Assembly (NCBI GenBank): GCA_963802215.1
Contig: CAWDHQ010000001.1
Coordinates: 124,001-188,000 of the forward strand
Direction of reading: 5' to 3'
Source of the DNA: SHZI01 sp963802215
GTDB lineage: Bacteria > Pseudomonadota > Gammaproteobacteria > Steroidobacterales > GCA-2729495
Length of the DNA: 64,000 nucleotides
The notes beneath the pieces are model-generated. The model worked only from the letters and a program-made list of their open reading frames with translations, was not told the origin of the DNA and did no database searches. How positions within the stretch are numbered: position 1 is the stretch's first letter; each line of letters begins with the position of its first letter. A program made the translations under genes and the position numbers. Below, piece by piece: positions 1-8,588 of the stretch.

Positions 1-216
1 CGGGTGACCGGGAGTGGGTTGGCTGCCCGTCTTCTGGAACTCATCCGGGACGAGAAGTTGCGGCGCCGGGTAGGTGGCGCCATGCGCCAGCGAATAGAGG
101 ATCACTTCGATATCCGGCATGTAGCGGCGACCTACGCGGAGGCGTACAGGCTGCTCGCGACAGGCAATCGGGACCGCCTGGCCGAGATCGGGAATCCATT
201 GATTGCCGGCAAATAG
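1..216 (+). CDS. Glycosyltransferase C-terminus (partial, GT4-like)
   Basis: The reading frame is open from the window edge and stops at 214-216, so only the last ~71 residues of a longer protein are present. The pattern is the helical tail of GT-B (family 4) glycosyltransferases: a leucine-rich stretch followed by an acidic/basic helix (LIRDEKLRRRVG), then a Phe/Val/Tyr-spaced final helix that packs back on the N-terminal domain. The first in-frame GTG at position 4 is almost certainly internal. The next genes are surface-polysaccharide genes on the same strand, which agrees with a sugar transferase. Substrate and membrane association cannot be judged from the tail. Confidence 0.6.
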   Translation, partial: RVTGSGLAARLLELIRDEKLRRRVGGAMRQRIEDHFDIRHVAATYAEAYRLLATGNRDRLAEIGNPLIAGK

Positions 217-363
217 CTGTGGTCAGGGTACCGGGGGGTGCCCTGTGCACGGGTTCTCGGCGCCATGGTTCTGTCGTCATAAAGTGGAAGCGTTACCAGT
301 CGTTAATCCTGACTTTTGCTAGGCTTTCCCTTTAGTCCCGTAGCAGGCTCGACCAGCCACCCC

Positions 364-2540
364 ATGCACCAGATCCTCCAGGACCTCAAGCAGGGCGACA
401 CCATCGTCGAGCAGGTGCCCGTACCACTGGTGCGCCCCGGCCACCTGCTGATCCGGTCCCGCCGGTCGCTGGTGTCCGCGGGTACGGAGCGCATGCTGCT
501 CGAGTTCGGCCGGGCCAACTTCCTCGACAAGGCCCGCCAGCAGCCCGACAAGGTGCGGCAGGTCATCGACAAGCTGCGGACCGACGGCATCGGTCCGACG
601 ATGCGGTCCGTCCAGGCCAAGCTCGACAAGCCCATTCCGCTCGGCTACAGCAACGCGGGCGTCGTCGTCGAGGTGGGCGAGGGCGTCACCCGCTTCGCGG
701 TCGGCGACCGGGTGGTCTCCAACGGGCCCGCACGCCGAGTACGTGTGCGTCCCCGAGAACCTGTGTGCCGCGATTCCCGACGGCGTGGACGACGAGGCCG
801 CCTGCTTCACCGTGGTCAGCGCCATCGCCCTGCAGGGCATCCGGCTGGTGCAGCCGACGCTCGGCGAGACCGTGGTGGTGACCGGCCTCGGGCTGATCGG
901 CCTGCTGGCTGTGCAGCTGCTGCGGGCGAACGGCTGCCGCGTGCTGGGCATCGATCCCGACCCGGGCCGCGTGGCGCTCGCGCCGGAGCTTCGGCGCCGA
1001 GACCTGCGTGCTGTCGGCGGGCGAGGATCCCCTCGAGGCGGCACGGCGCGCGTCGGCTGGCCGCGGCGTGGACGCCGTGGTCGTCACCGCGTCCACCCAG
1101 AGCAACGAGCCGGTGCACCAGGCCGCGCAGATGTGCCGCAAGCGCGGGCGCATCGTCGCTCGTCGGCGTCACGGGACTGGAGCTGTCCCGGGCCGACTTC
1201 TACGAGAAGGAGCTGTCCTTCCAGGTGTCCTGCTCCTACGGCCCGGGCCGCTACGACCCGGCCTACGAGGAGCAGGGCCAGGACTACCCGCTGGGCTTCG
1301 TGCGCTGGACGGAGCAGCGGAACTTCGAGGCCGTGCTGGACCTGTTGGCGGCGGGACGGCTGGAGGTCGGCACGCTGGTCAGCGAGCGCTGCCGGATCGA
1401 CGACGCCGCGCGCGGCTACGAGCAGCTGGCCTCGGGCAGCCCGCTGGCCATCGTGCTGGAGTACCCGGTCGAGGTGCAGGCGCCCGTCAGCCGGATCGTC
1501 TCCCTCACGGTAGGAGCGGCTTCAGCGCGATCCCGCGATCGATCGCGCCTGAAGGCGCTCCTACAGGCGCACCCCGCGTCTCGGTCATCGGCTCCGGCAA
1601 CTACGCTGCCCAGGTCCTCATCCCCGCGCTGGCCGCGACACCGGCCCGCCTGCAGACCCTCGTGAGTGCGGCGGGTGTCAGCAGCGTGCGCACGGGCCGC
1701 AAGCACGGCTTCGCGGCCGCGGCCACCGACGCGACGGCCGCCATCACGGAGGCCGACACGGACGCGGTGGTCATTGCCACGCGCCATGACAGCCACGCGG
1801 CTCTCGTAGTCCAGGCCCTCCAGGCCCGCAAGCATGTCTTCGTGGAGAAGCCCCTGGCGATTACCCGCGCCCAGCTTGAGGAGATCGGTGCGGCCCATGC
1901 GGCAGCGGTCGCCGGCGGCTTCAACCCCGTCGTCATGGTGGGCTTCAACCGCCGTTTCGCACCCCAGGTTATCCGCATACGCGAGCTGCTGGCCGCCAGG
2001 TCGGAGCCCAAGGTATTCGTCATGACCGTGAATGCTGGTGAGATCCCACCGGACCACTGGACCCAGAGCGATGCCCAGGGTGGCGGCCGGATCATCGGCG
2101 AGGGCTGCCACTTCGTTGACCTGCTGCGCTTCCTGGCCAGCGCGCCGATCCGCCGGACCCACGCAGTCCGTATGGGTCCGGCGCCCGGCATCGCGATCCG
2201 GGACGACAAGGCTGTAATCACGCTCGAATTCGAGGATGGCTCCTTCGGCACCGTGCATTACCTTGCCAACGGCCACCGGTCGCTTCCCAAGGAGCGCCTG
2301 GAAGTCTTCTGCCGCGGATCGGTTCTGCAACTGGACAATTTCCGGCGACTGACGGGCTTCGGCTGGCCGGGCTTCAGCAAGCTGAACCTCTGGAAGCAGG
2401 ACAAGGGCAACGAGGCCTGCATGGCGGCCTTCGTCGCCGCCATCAGTACCGGCCAGCCTTCACCGATGCCGTTCGGGGAACTGGAGGAGGTCAGCCGCGC
2501 GACCTTCGACGCCGTCGAGGCCATGCACGCGCGGGTATGA
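364..2540 (+). pseudogene. Bi-domain oxidoreductase (Zn-type alcohol dehydrogenase + Gfo/Idh/MocA), broken by frameshifts and a REPIN
   Basis: The intact product would be ~725 aa: an N-terminal medium-chain dehydrogenase domain fused to a Gfo/Idh/MocA NAD(P)-dependent sugar oxidoreductase. This architecture is known from polysaccharide loci, often next to heparinase II/III genes as here. Conserved pieces lie in different frames. The stretch from ATG 364 to about 730 reaches GYSNAGVVVEVGEG. The 743-990 stretch holds the TGLGLIGLLAVQLL nucleotide fold. The 1008-1150 and 1160-1510 stretches complete the first domain. Each junction is explained by one extra base (near 728, 990 and 1156). A 55-bp inverted REP pair at 1510-1564 then shifts the frame before the second domain (VIGSGNYAAQVLIPAL, EKPLAIT, GEGCHFVDL), which is open to TGA 2540. 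The extra bases could be sequencing errors. The repeat is a separate lesion. Confidence 0.75.
1510..1564. repeat. REPIN-like inverted REP pair inside the bi-domain oxidoreductase gene
   Basis: The element starts GTAGGAGCGGCTTCAGCGCG and ends CGCCTGAAGGCGCTCCTAC, with a short core rich in GATCGATCGC. It sits exactly between the two domains. The reading frame before it (frame 1) and after it (frame 3) differ. Restoring the frame needs removal of a length equal to 2 modulo 3, which is met by the 55-bp palindrome plus one adjacent base. Confidence 0.9.
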
Positions 2541-4275
2541 CAACCCGCCTGCCGTTGTACTTCCACACGATCCGGCACCTGCAGCCCCGGCAGATTGCCT
2601 GGCAGCTCAGGCGCCGGCTCTTTCCACCCCGGCCGCCCGCTGCCGGCCCGGCGGTTGCCCTGCGTGGCGGTATCCGGCACACCGGGTTCCTGGCCCCGCC
2701 CGAGCCGGCGACGGTTTCTGGCGAGATCCGTTTCATCGGGCAGGCCAGGGCCTTTGCCCTACCTCGACCCGACTGGATCCAGGCGGACACGCCGAAGCTC
2801 TGGCGGTACAACCTCCATTACTTCGACTACCTCGGCTGGCCCACGGTCGCCGCGGCGGACAAGGCGGCGCTGATCGACGACTGGATCCGCCGGGTGCCGG
2901 TCGGCGCCACGGACGCCTGGGAGCCCTATCCGATCTCCCTCCGGGTGGTGAACTGGCTCAAGTACCTGCTGGGCCTGCCCGCCGGTGACATCCCGCCCGC
3001 CTGGCTCGCGAGCCTCGCCCACCAGGCCGCGGCGCTCGAGGGCGACGTGGAGTACCACCTGCTCGCCAACCACCTGCTGAAGAACGGCAAGGCCCTGGTC
3101 TTCGCCGGCGCCTGCCTCGACGGCGCGCCCGCCCGGCGCTGGCTCGCGCTCGGACTCCGCATCATGCTGGCCGAGGCCGAAGCCCAGGTGCTGCCTGATG
3201 GTGGGCACGTGGAGCGCAGCCCCATGTACCACTGCATCGTGCTCGAGGATTACCTGGACGTGGTTAACCTGCTCGCCCGGAACCCGGGGCTGGCAACCGA
3301 TGATGCGGTCGCCACGCTAACCGCCGCGGCCCGCCGTGCGACGGCTTTCCTGCGGGGCATCCGGACCGGTGCCGGCGACATCCCGCTCTTCAACGACGCC
3401 GCGTTCGGCATCACGCCAACGGCAGCCGAGCTGCTCGGCTACGCTGAAATGGTCCTTGTAGGAGCGCCTTCAGGCGCGACCCCCTCCCGCTCGAGACTCG
3501 CGGACTCGATTCTCGCGGGAAGGGGGTCGCGCCTGAAGGCGCTCCTACAAGGATCTTCTTCCCTGACACCGGCTACTTCGGCTGCCGCCAGGGCAGCGAC
3601 AGCCTCATCGTCGACTGCGGCCCGGTCGGCCCGGACTACCAGCCCGGGCACACCCACTGCGACACGCTGAGCTACGAGCTGCACGTGGGCGGCGCGCCCG
3701 TCGTCGTGGACAGCGGCACCTTCGACTACGAGCCGGGTGAGTTCCGCCACTACCTGCGCAGCACGGCGGCCCACAACACGGTCCGCCTGGACGGGCAGGA
3801 GCAGTCGGAAATCTGGGGTGCGTTCCGGGTGGCCCGCCGCGCCCGGCCCGTGGCGCCGGCGCTCAGCGACGTGGACAGCGACGGCGACGGGGCCGGGGGC
3901 GGGCTCCTGTTCACGGGCGCCCACGACGGCTACCGGCGCCTGCCCGGGCGGCCGGAGCACCGGCGGGAGATCCGGATGGCCCCGGGCCGCTGGGAGGTCC
4001 GGGACGCGGTGACCGGTGCGGGGCAGCATCGGGTCGAGAGCTTCCTGCACCTGCACCCGGCCGTGCGCCTCATCAATGTGACAGAACGTGAATTCCGCCT
4101 GGAAGCGCCGGGCGGCGTGGCCCTGCGGCTGGCCTTCGGCCCGGCCGGGACGGTCCGGGCGGCGACCGGTTACTATTGCCCCCGATTCGGCGAACGACTG
4201 GCGGGTGGGGCGCTGGTACTGGAACACACAGGCGCCCTACCGGTGGAACTGTCCTATGTGTTCGAGCGGCTGTGA
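2537..4275 (+). pseudogene. Heparinase II/III family protein, split by a 91-bp REPIN
   Basis: The predicted ~550-aa protein belongs to the heparinase II/III-like (alginate-lyase-fold) proteins found in exopolysaccharide loci. They are presumed to act on uronic-acid-containing polymer in the periplasm. The ATG at 2537 overlaps the previous gene's TGA. The N-terminal half shows family landmarks YNLHYFDYL, WEPYPISLRVVNWLKY, EYHLLANHLLKNGKAL and PDGGHVERSPMYH. An inverted REP pair (3458-3548) then interrupts the frame. The C-terminal beta-sandwich half continues in another frame from about 3559 (FPDTGYFG, IVDCGPVGPDYQPGH, HCDTLSYEL, STAAHNTVRLDGQEQSE). Read straight through, translation would end at 3668-3670 after ~40 wrong residues, so the gene is probably inactive. 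Its 3' end abuts the next glycosyltransferase start. Confidence 0.8.
3458..3548. repeat. 91-bp REPIN with conserved core (medium class)
   Basis: The outer arms are GTAGGAGCGCCTTCAGGCGC and its reverse complement. The inner core contains CTCGAGACTCGCGGACTCGA flanked by CCCTCCCGC and GCGGGAAGGG. The same core recurs at 25175-25264 and 30103-30194. This copy splits the heparinase II/III gene, and the frame change (2 modulo 3) equals the palindrome plus one base. Confidence 0.92.
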
Positions 4276-5538
4276 ATGCGCATCCTGTTCCTGACTCACT
4301 ACTTTCCGCCCGAGGTCAACGCGCCCGCCAGCCGTACCTTCGAGCATTGCCGCGAGTGGGCCCGGAAGGGCCACGAGGTGCACGTCGTCACCTGCGTGCC
4401 CAACCATCCCGCCGGGCGCATCTACCCGGGCTACCGCAACCGGCTGCTCCAGCACGAGGAGATCGCCGGGATCCACGTCCATCGCGTGCTGACCATGCCC
4501 GCCGCGAACGCGGGCTTCGTCGGGCGCAGCCTGAACTATTTCTTCTACCTGCTCATGGCCACCCTCGTGGCGCCGGCGCTTCCCCGGGTCGACGTGGTGG
4601 TGTCGACGTCACCCCAGTTCCTCTGCGGGCTGGCCGGTTACCTGGTCAGCCGCCTGAAGCGGGTGCGCTGGGTCCTGGAGATCCGTGACCTCTGGCCGGA
4701 GTCCATCGTGACCGTCGGCGCCATGAAGGAAAGCTGGGTCACCCGGGCGCTCGGCCGGCTGGAATCCTTCGCCTACCGCAAGGCCGACGCCATCGTCAGC
4801 GTCACGGAGTCCTTCGTGCCGCACATCGAGGCGCGGGGTGGCGGCGGCAAGGTCACCGTGATCACCAACGGCGTGGACCTGGACTTCTACACGCCGGCGC
4901 CCGACGGGGGAGCCCTGGCGGCGGAGTTTGGCGTCGAGGGCAAGTTCGTCGCCGCCTACGTGGGGACCCACGGCCTGGCCCACGGCCTGGACACCATCCT
5001 CCGGACGGCGGAGCGGATGCGCGACGACTCCCGGGTGGCCTTCCTGCTCGCCGGCGACGGCGCCGAGCGCGAGCGCCTCATCCAGCGGCGGGACGAACTG
5101 CGCCTCGGCAACGTCTACATCGTCGGCCAGCAGTCCAAGGACCGCATGCCGGCGATCTGGGCGCTGACCGACGTCAGCCTGGTCCTGCTCCGCAAGCGCG
5201 CCACCTTCGAGTCCGTCATCCCGTCGAAGATCTTCGAGGCGATGGCCATGGCCCGGCCGATCATCCTCGGCGTGCGCGGCGAGAGCCAGCGGATCGTCGA
5301 GGCGGCCGGCGCGGGGCTCTGCATCGAGCCCGAGAACGACCGGGAGCTCGCCGACGCCGTGCGCGGCCTGGCGGGCTCACCGGAACGGGCCCGCGCGCTC
5401 GGCGAGTCGGGACGGCGCTACGTGGAGGCGAACTACGACCGGCGGCGGCTGGCCGGGCGCTTCGAGGACCTGCTGAAGCGTGTGTCGGGCGGGGTCAGCC
5501 CTCCCGCGCAAGTGACCTTCGATACCAGTCATAAGTAG
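4276..5538 (+). CDS. Glycosyltransferase family 4, WbuB-like
   Basis: 420 aa, cytosolic or membrane-associated GT-B transferase. The N-terminus MRILFLTHYFPPEVNAPA and the VPNHPAGRIYPGYRNR segment match the WbuB group, which in known O-antigen loci transfers an amino-deoxy sugar from a nucleotide donor to a lipid-linked acceptor. The C-terminal Rossmann half carries AYVGTHGLAHGLDTIL and the donor-site region FESVIPSKIFEAMAMARP with an E-x7-E type pair. ATG 4276 directly follows the TGA of the heparinase gene, so translation was coupled. The 3' end overlaps the convergent fcl gene by 44 bp. Donor sugar is unknown; GDP-fucose made by the neighbouring genes is a guess. Confidence 0.8.
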   Translation: MRILFLTHYFPPEVNAPASRTFEHCREWARKGHEVHVVTCVPNHPAGRIYPGYRNRLLQHEEIAGIHVHRVLTMPAANAGFVGRSLNYFFYLLMATLVAPALPRVDVVVSTSPQFLCGLAGYLVSRLKRVRWVLEIRDLWPESIVTVGAMKESWVTRALGRLESFAYRKADAIVSVTESFVPHIEARGGGGKVTVITNGVDLDFYTPAPDGGALAAEFGVEGKFVAAYVGTHGLAHGLDTILRTAERMRDDSRVAFLLAGDGAERERLIQRRDELRLGNVYIVGQQSKDRMPAIWALTDVSLVLLRKRATFESVIPSKIFEAMAMARPIILGVRGESQRIVEAAGAGLCIEPENDRELADAVRGLAGSPERARALGESGRRYVEANYDRRRLAGRFEDLLKRVSGGVSPPAQVTFDTSHK

Positions 5539-6478
5539 CCGCGAGCCCCTCCCGCAGTGGCGTGCGCGCCCGCCACCCCAGTCCCGCCAGGCGCGACACG
5601 TCGAGCAGCTTCCGGGGGGCGCCGTCCGGGTAGTCCGGGTTCAGCCGGATCCCGCCGTCGAAGCCGGTCACCTCGCGCACGGCGGCCGCGAGTTCGAGGA
5701 TTGACACGTCGGTGCCGGTGCCCACGTTGAGGTGGGACAGCATGGGCCGGGTGGCGGCCGCGTAGCGTTCCTTCGGCAGCCCCATCACGAACAGGCAGGC
5801 CTCCGCGAGATCGTCCACGTGGAGGAACTCCCGGCGGGGAGTGCCGGAGCCCCAGATCTCAACCTCCTTCGCGCCGGCTGCCTTTGCTTCGTGGAACTTC
5901 CGGATCAGCGCGGGCAGGACGTGGCTCGTCTCCAGGTCGAAGTTGTCGTTCGGCCCGTAGAGGTTCGTGGGCATCACGCTGCGGAAATCGGTGCCGTGCT
6001 GGCGGTTGTAGGACTCGCACAGCTTGATGCCGGCGATCTTGGCGATGGCGTAGGGCTCGTTCGTGGGCTCCAGCGGCCCCGTGAGCAGCGCCTCTTCCGG
6101 CATCGGCTGGGGCGCGAGCCGCGGGTAGATGCAGGAGCTGCCGAGGAACAGCAGCCGCCGGCAGCCGTGCGCGTGGGCGGCATGGATGGTGTTCGCGGCG
6201 ATGGCCAGGTTGTCGTGGATGAAGTCCGCCGGCCGGGTGTTGTTGGCATGTATGCCGCCCACCCGGGCCGCGGCGAGGAAGACGAACTCCGGCCGCTCGG
6301 CGGCGAAGAAGGCCGCAACCTGGGCCTGGCTGGTGAGATCGAGCTCGCGGCGGCCGCGGAGGAGCAGGTGCCGGGAGCCCTCCGCCTGGAGCCGCCGGAC
6401 GAGGGCCGAGCCCACCATGCCCTGGTGGCCCGCGACGAAGATGCGGGCGTCCCGCAGGGAGCTGGCGTCGTTACTCAT
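5495..6478 (-). CDS. fcl: GDP-L-fucose synthase
   Basis: 327 aa NADPH-dependent epimerase/reductase that converts GDP-4-keto-6-deoxy-mannose to GDP-L-fucose in the cytosol. Seen: the N-terminal Rossmann motif GHQGMVGSALVRRL, the ELDLT segment, ARVGGIHANN, LFLGSSCIYP (catalytic Ser/Cys region), YAIAKIAG (Tyr-x3-Lys), MPTNLYGPNDNFD and the EFLHVDDLAEA segment. Length fits the family. Its ATG overlaps the end of gmd by 8 bp (ATGAGTAA), so the two are translationally coupled and catalyse consecutive steps. There is no separate Shine-Dalgarno sequence, which agrees with coupling. The tail overlaps the convergent glycosyltransferase. Confidence 0.95.
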   Translation of the reverse strand: MSNDASSLRDARIFVAGHQGMVGSALVRRLQAEGSRHLLLRGRRELDLTSQAQVAAFFAAERPEFVFLAAARVGGIHANNTRPADFIHDNLAIAANTIHAAHAHGCRRLLFLGSSCIYPRLAPQPMPEEALLTGPLEPTNEPYAIAKIAGIKLCESYNRQHGTDFRSVMPTNLYGPNDNFDLETSHVLPALIRKFHEAKAAGAKEVEIWGSGTPRREFLHVDDLAEACLFVMGLPKERYAAATRPMLSHLNVGTGTDVSILELAAAVREVTGFDGGIRLNPDYPDGAPRKLLDVSRLAGLGWRARTPLREGLAATYDWYRRSLAREG

Positions 6479-7586
6479 GGTGGTCGAAGACCCGGTAGCC
6501 CTCCCGCGCGACGAGCGCGTCGCGCTCGGCGAGGCGCAGGTCGGATTCCACCATCTCCGCGATCAGCTGCTCGATGGTCGTCGTGGCGGTCCAGCCCAGC
6601 TTCTCCCGCGCCTTCGTGGGGTCGCCGAGCAGGGTGTCGACCTCCGTGGGCCGGAAGTAGCGGGGATCGATGCGCACGATGACGTCGCCCGGCTTCGGGC
6701 CGCCCGCGTCGTTGCGGGTGCTGGCGACCCGGCCGACCTCCTCGACGCCCCGGCCCTCCCAGGCCAGGCTGATGCCGAGGCCCGCGGCGGCGAGCTCCAC
6801 GAAGCGGCGCACCGAGATCTGCCGGCCGGTGGCGATGACGAAGTCCTCGGGTGCCGCCTGCTGGAGCATCAGCCACTGGGCGACCACGTAGTCCCGGGCG
6901 TGGCCCCAGTCCCGGAGGGCATCCAGGTTGCCCAGGTGGAGCGTGTCCGCCAGTCCCAGGCGGATGCGCGCGAGCGCCCGGGTGATCTTCCGGGTGACGA
7001 AGGTCTCGCCCCGCACGGGGGACTCGTGGTTGAAGAGGATGCCGTTGCAGGCATACAGGCCGTAGGCCTCCCGGTAGTTCACGGTGATCCAGTAGGCGTA
7101 GAGCTTGGCGACGCCGTAGGGGGAGCGGGGGTAGAAGGGGGTCGTCTCCTTCTGGGGGATTTCCCGGACCTGTCCGTACAGTTCCGACGTGGAGGCCTGG
7201 TAGAAGCGCGTCTTCGACCCGAGGCCCAGGATCCGGATGGCCTCCAGCACGCGCAGGGTGCCGACACCGTCGGCGTTGGCGGTGTATTCCGGCGTCTCGA
7301 AGGAGACGGCGACGTGGCTCTGGGCGGCCAGGTTGTAGATCTCGTCCGGCTGGACCTGCTGGATGATCCGGATGAGGTTGGTGGAGTCGGTGAGGTCGCC
7401 GTAGTGGAGGATGAAGCGCCGCCCCGACTCGTGGGGGTCCTGGTAGAGGTGGTCGATGCGGTCGGTGTTGAGGGACGAGGAGCGCCGCTTGATGCCATGA
7501 ACCTCGTAGCCCTTCTCCAGCAGGAATTCCGCCAGGTAGGAGCCATCCTGGCCGGTGACGCCGGTGATCAGTGCGACTTTGGGCAT
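6471..7586 (-). CDS. gmd: GDP-mannose 4,6-dehydratase
   Basis: 371 aa short-chain-type dehydratase that makes GDP-4-keto-6-deoxy-D-mannose from GDP-mannose, the step before fcl. Seen: TGVTGQDGSYLAEFLLEKGY (NADP fold), RRSSSLNTDRIDHLY, LAAQSHVAVSFE, the catalytic ASTSELYG segment, YPRSPYGVAK (Tyr-x3-Lys) and FNHESPVRGETFVTRKIT. Length is typical. A GAGG-containing Shine-Dalgarno sequence lies about 10 nt upstream of ATG 7586. A single REP (7605-7627) sits immediately upstream and could affect the leader or promoter. Product use is presumably fucose or a related 6-deoxyhexose in the surface polysaccharide. Confidence 0.95.
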   Translation of the reverse strand: MPKVALITGVTGQDGSYLAEFLLEKGYEVHGIKRRSSSLNTDRIDHLYQDPHESGRRFILHYGDLTDSTNLIRIIQQVQPDEIYNLAAQSHVAVSFETPEYTANADGVGTLRVLEAIRILGLGSKTRFYQASTSELYGQVREIPQKETTPFYPRSPYGVAKLYAYWITVNYREAYGLYACNGILFNHESPVRGETFVTRKITRALARIRLGLADTLHLGNLDALRDWGHARDYVVAQWLMLQQAAPEDFVIATGRQISVRRFVELAAAGLGISLAWEGRGVEEVGRVASTRNDAGGPKPGDVIVRIDPRYFRPTEVDTLLGDPTKAREKLGWTATTTIEQLIAEMVESDLRLAERDALVAREGYRVFDHHE

Positions 7587-7604
7587 GGTCGGTCCGCCTC
7601 GCCT

Positions 7605-7627
7605 GTAGGAGCGCCTTCAGGCGCGAC
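7605..7627. repeat. Single REP unit upstream of gmd
   Basis: A 23-base unit beginning GTAGGAGCGCCTTCAGGCGC, with an internal stem GCGCCT/AGGCGC, 18 bases from the gmd start codon. No inverted partner is visible, so it is a singlet rather than a pair. Confidence 0.85.
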
Positions 7628-7676
7628 AGCAATTGAATCCCGGCGCCAAGCATACCAAGCGCCTGCCCGCTATTCC

Positions 7677-8501
7677 CTACGGCGCGGACATGTCCCCGGG
7701 CGCGAGGACGAAGTCCGTCACCACCCGCGCCCAGGCCTCCGGCTGCTCGTCGACGATGTCGTGGGTGCCGCCGTCCAGGGCGATGAACGCGAAGTCCGGC
7801 CGCAGTTCCCGCGTGCGGCACGCCATCGTGTACAGGTCATCGCCGGTGTTGGTGAGGATCAGACCCGGCTGGGCGATGGCCCGGAGCGGCACGCCGATGT
7901 CGTGGGCGAAGGCGGCGCTGTAGCCCGGCCGCTCGCCGTCGCCGCTCAGCTGCGCTTCCAGCATCATCACCACGCCCCGGTGCATGGCGGGCACGCTCGT
8001 CCAGCCCGGGGTGAAGTGCTGGCGCCGTTCCCACACGGCGAGCAGGTGGCTGCCGTCCGCCCGGGGCCCGGGCCGCGGCGCCGCCGCGATGGCCCGCAGG
8101 TAGGCGGACCGTTCCTCCGCCGTGAACAGCGGCGGCCCGTTCAGGATCACCCGGCGGATCCGGCGGGGTTCGGCGACGGCCAGCTCCGCCGCGATGGACG
8201 CGCCCGTGTGATGGCCCAGCACGTCCGCCCCACCGAGCCCCAGGTGATCCAGCACGGCGGCCACGGCCCGGGCGTAGGCGGCGATGGTCGGCGTGCCCCG
8301 GGTGGCGTCCGACTGGCCATAGCCCGGCGTGTCGATGCCGATGGCCCGGATGCCGGCCCGCACCAGCAGGTCCCAGGCGGCGTCGAACATGCCCAGGTGG
8401 CAGGGCGTCTGGTGCAGCAGCAGCAGCGGCACACCCGCACCGGCGTCCCGGTAGTGCACCTGCCCGTCCGGCCCGTCGGCGTAGCCCTTCCTGGATTCCA
8501 T
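7677..8501 (-). CDS. Alpha/beta-fold hydrolase with a non-canonical nucleophile elbow
   Basis: 274 aa. The fold is shown by PLLLLHQTPCHLGMFD (oxyanion strand, HQTP in place of HG), IGIDTPGYGQSD, the elbow VLGHHTGASIA and a C-terminal GGTHDIVDEQPEAW carrying the likely catalytic His. The usual Gly-x-Ser-x-Gly reads Gly96-His97-His98-Thr99-Gly100, so no Ser, Cys or Asp occupies the nucleophile site. It may belong to a subfamily with different chemistry or be catalytically silent. ATG 8501 has AGGAAG seven bases upstream, and that sequence abuts the edge of the REPIN at 8516-8574. It is divergent from the FAD oxidase gene. Substrate is unknown. Confidence 0.75.
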   Translation of the reverse strand: MESRKGYADGPDGQVHYRDAGAGVPLLLLHQTPCHLGMFDAAWDLLVRAGIRAIGIDTPGYGQSDATRGTPTIAAYARAVAAVLDHLGLGGADVLGHHTGASIAAELAVAEPRRIRRVILNGPPLFTAEERSAYLRAIAAAPRPGPRADGSHLLAVWERRQHFTPGWTSVPAMHRGVVMMLEAQLSGDGERPGYSAAFAHDIGVPLRAIAQPGLILTNTGDDLYTMACRTRELRPDFAFIALDGGTHDIVDEQPEAWARVVTDFVLAPGDMSAP

Positions 8502-8515
8502 GCGGCCATCTTCCT

Positions 8516-8574
8516 GTAGGAGCGCCTTCAGGCGCGACCCGATTTTTCCCGGTCGCGGCTGAAGCCGCTCCTAC
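8516..8574. repeat. REPIN-like inverted REP pair between divergent genes
   Basis: 59 bp. The left unit begins GTAGGAGCGCCTTCAGGCGC; the right unit is the inverted form of the variant GTAGGAGCGGCTTCAGCCGC. The two halves therefore carry different but internally paired stem sequences. It occupies most of the gap between the hydrolase and FAD oxidase genes, where promoters for both would be expected. Confidence 0.9.
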
Positions 8575-8588
8575 AATACAATGGCCGG

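Noticed and set aside
6129..8519. ~800-codon open frame on the plus strand across gmd and the hydrolase
   Set aside because: Runs antisense to two recognisable genes and through a REP; composition is that of a shadow frame.
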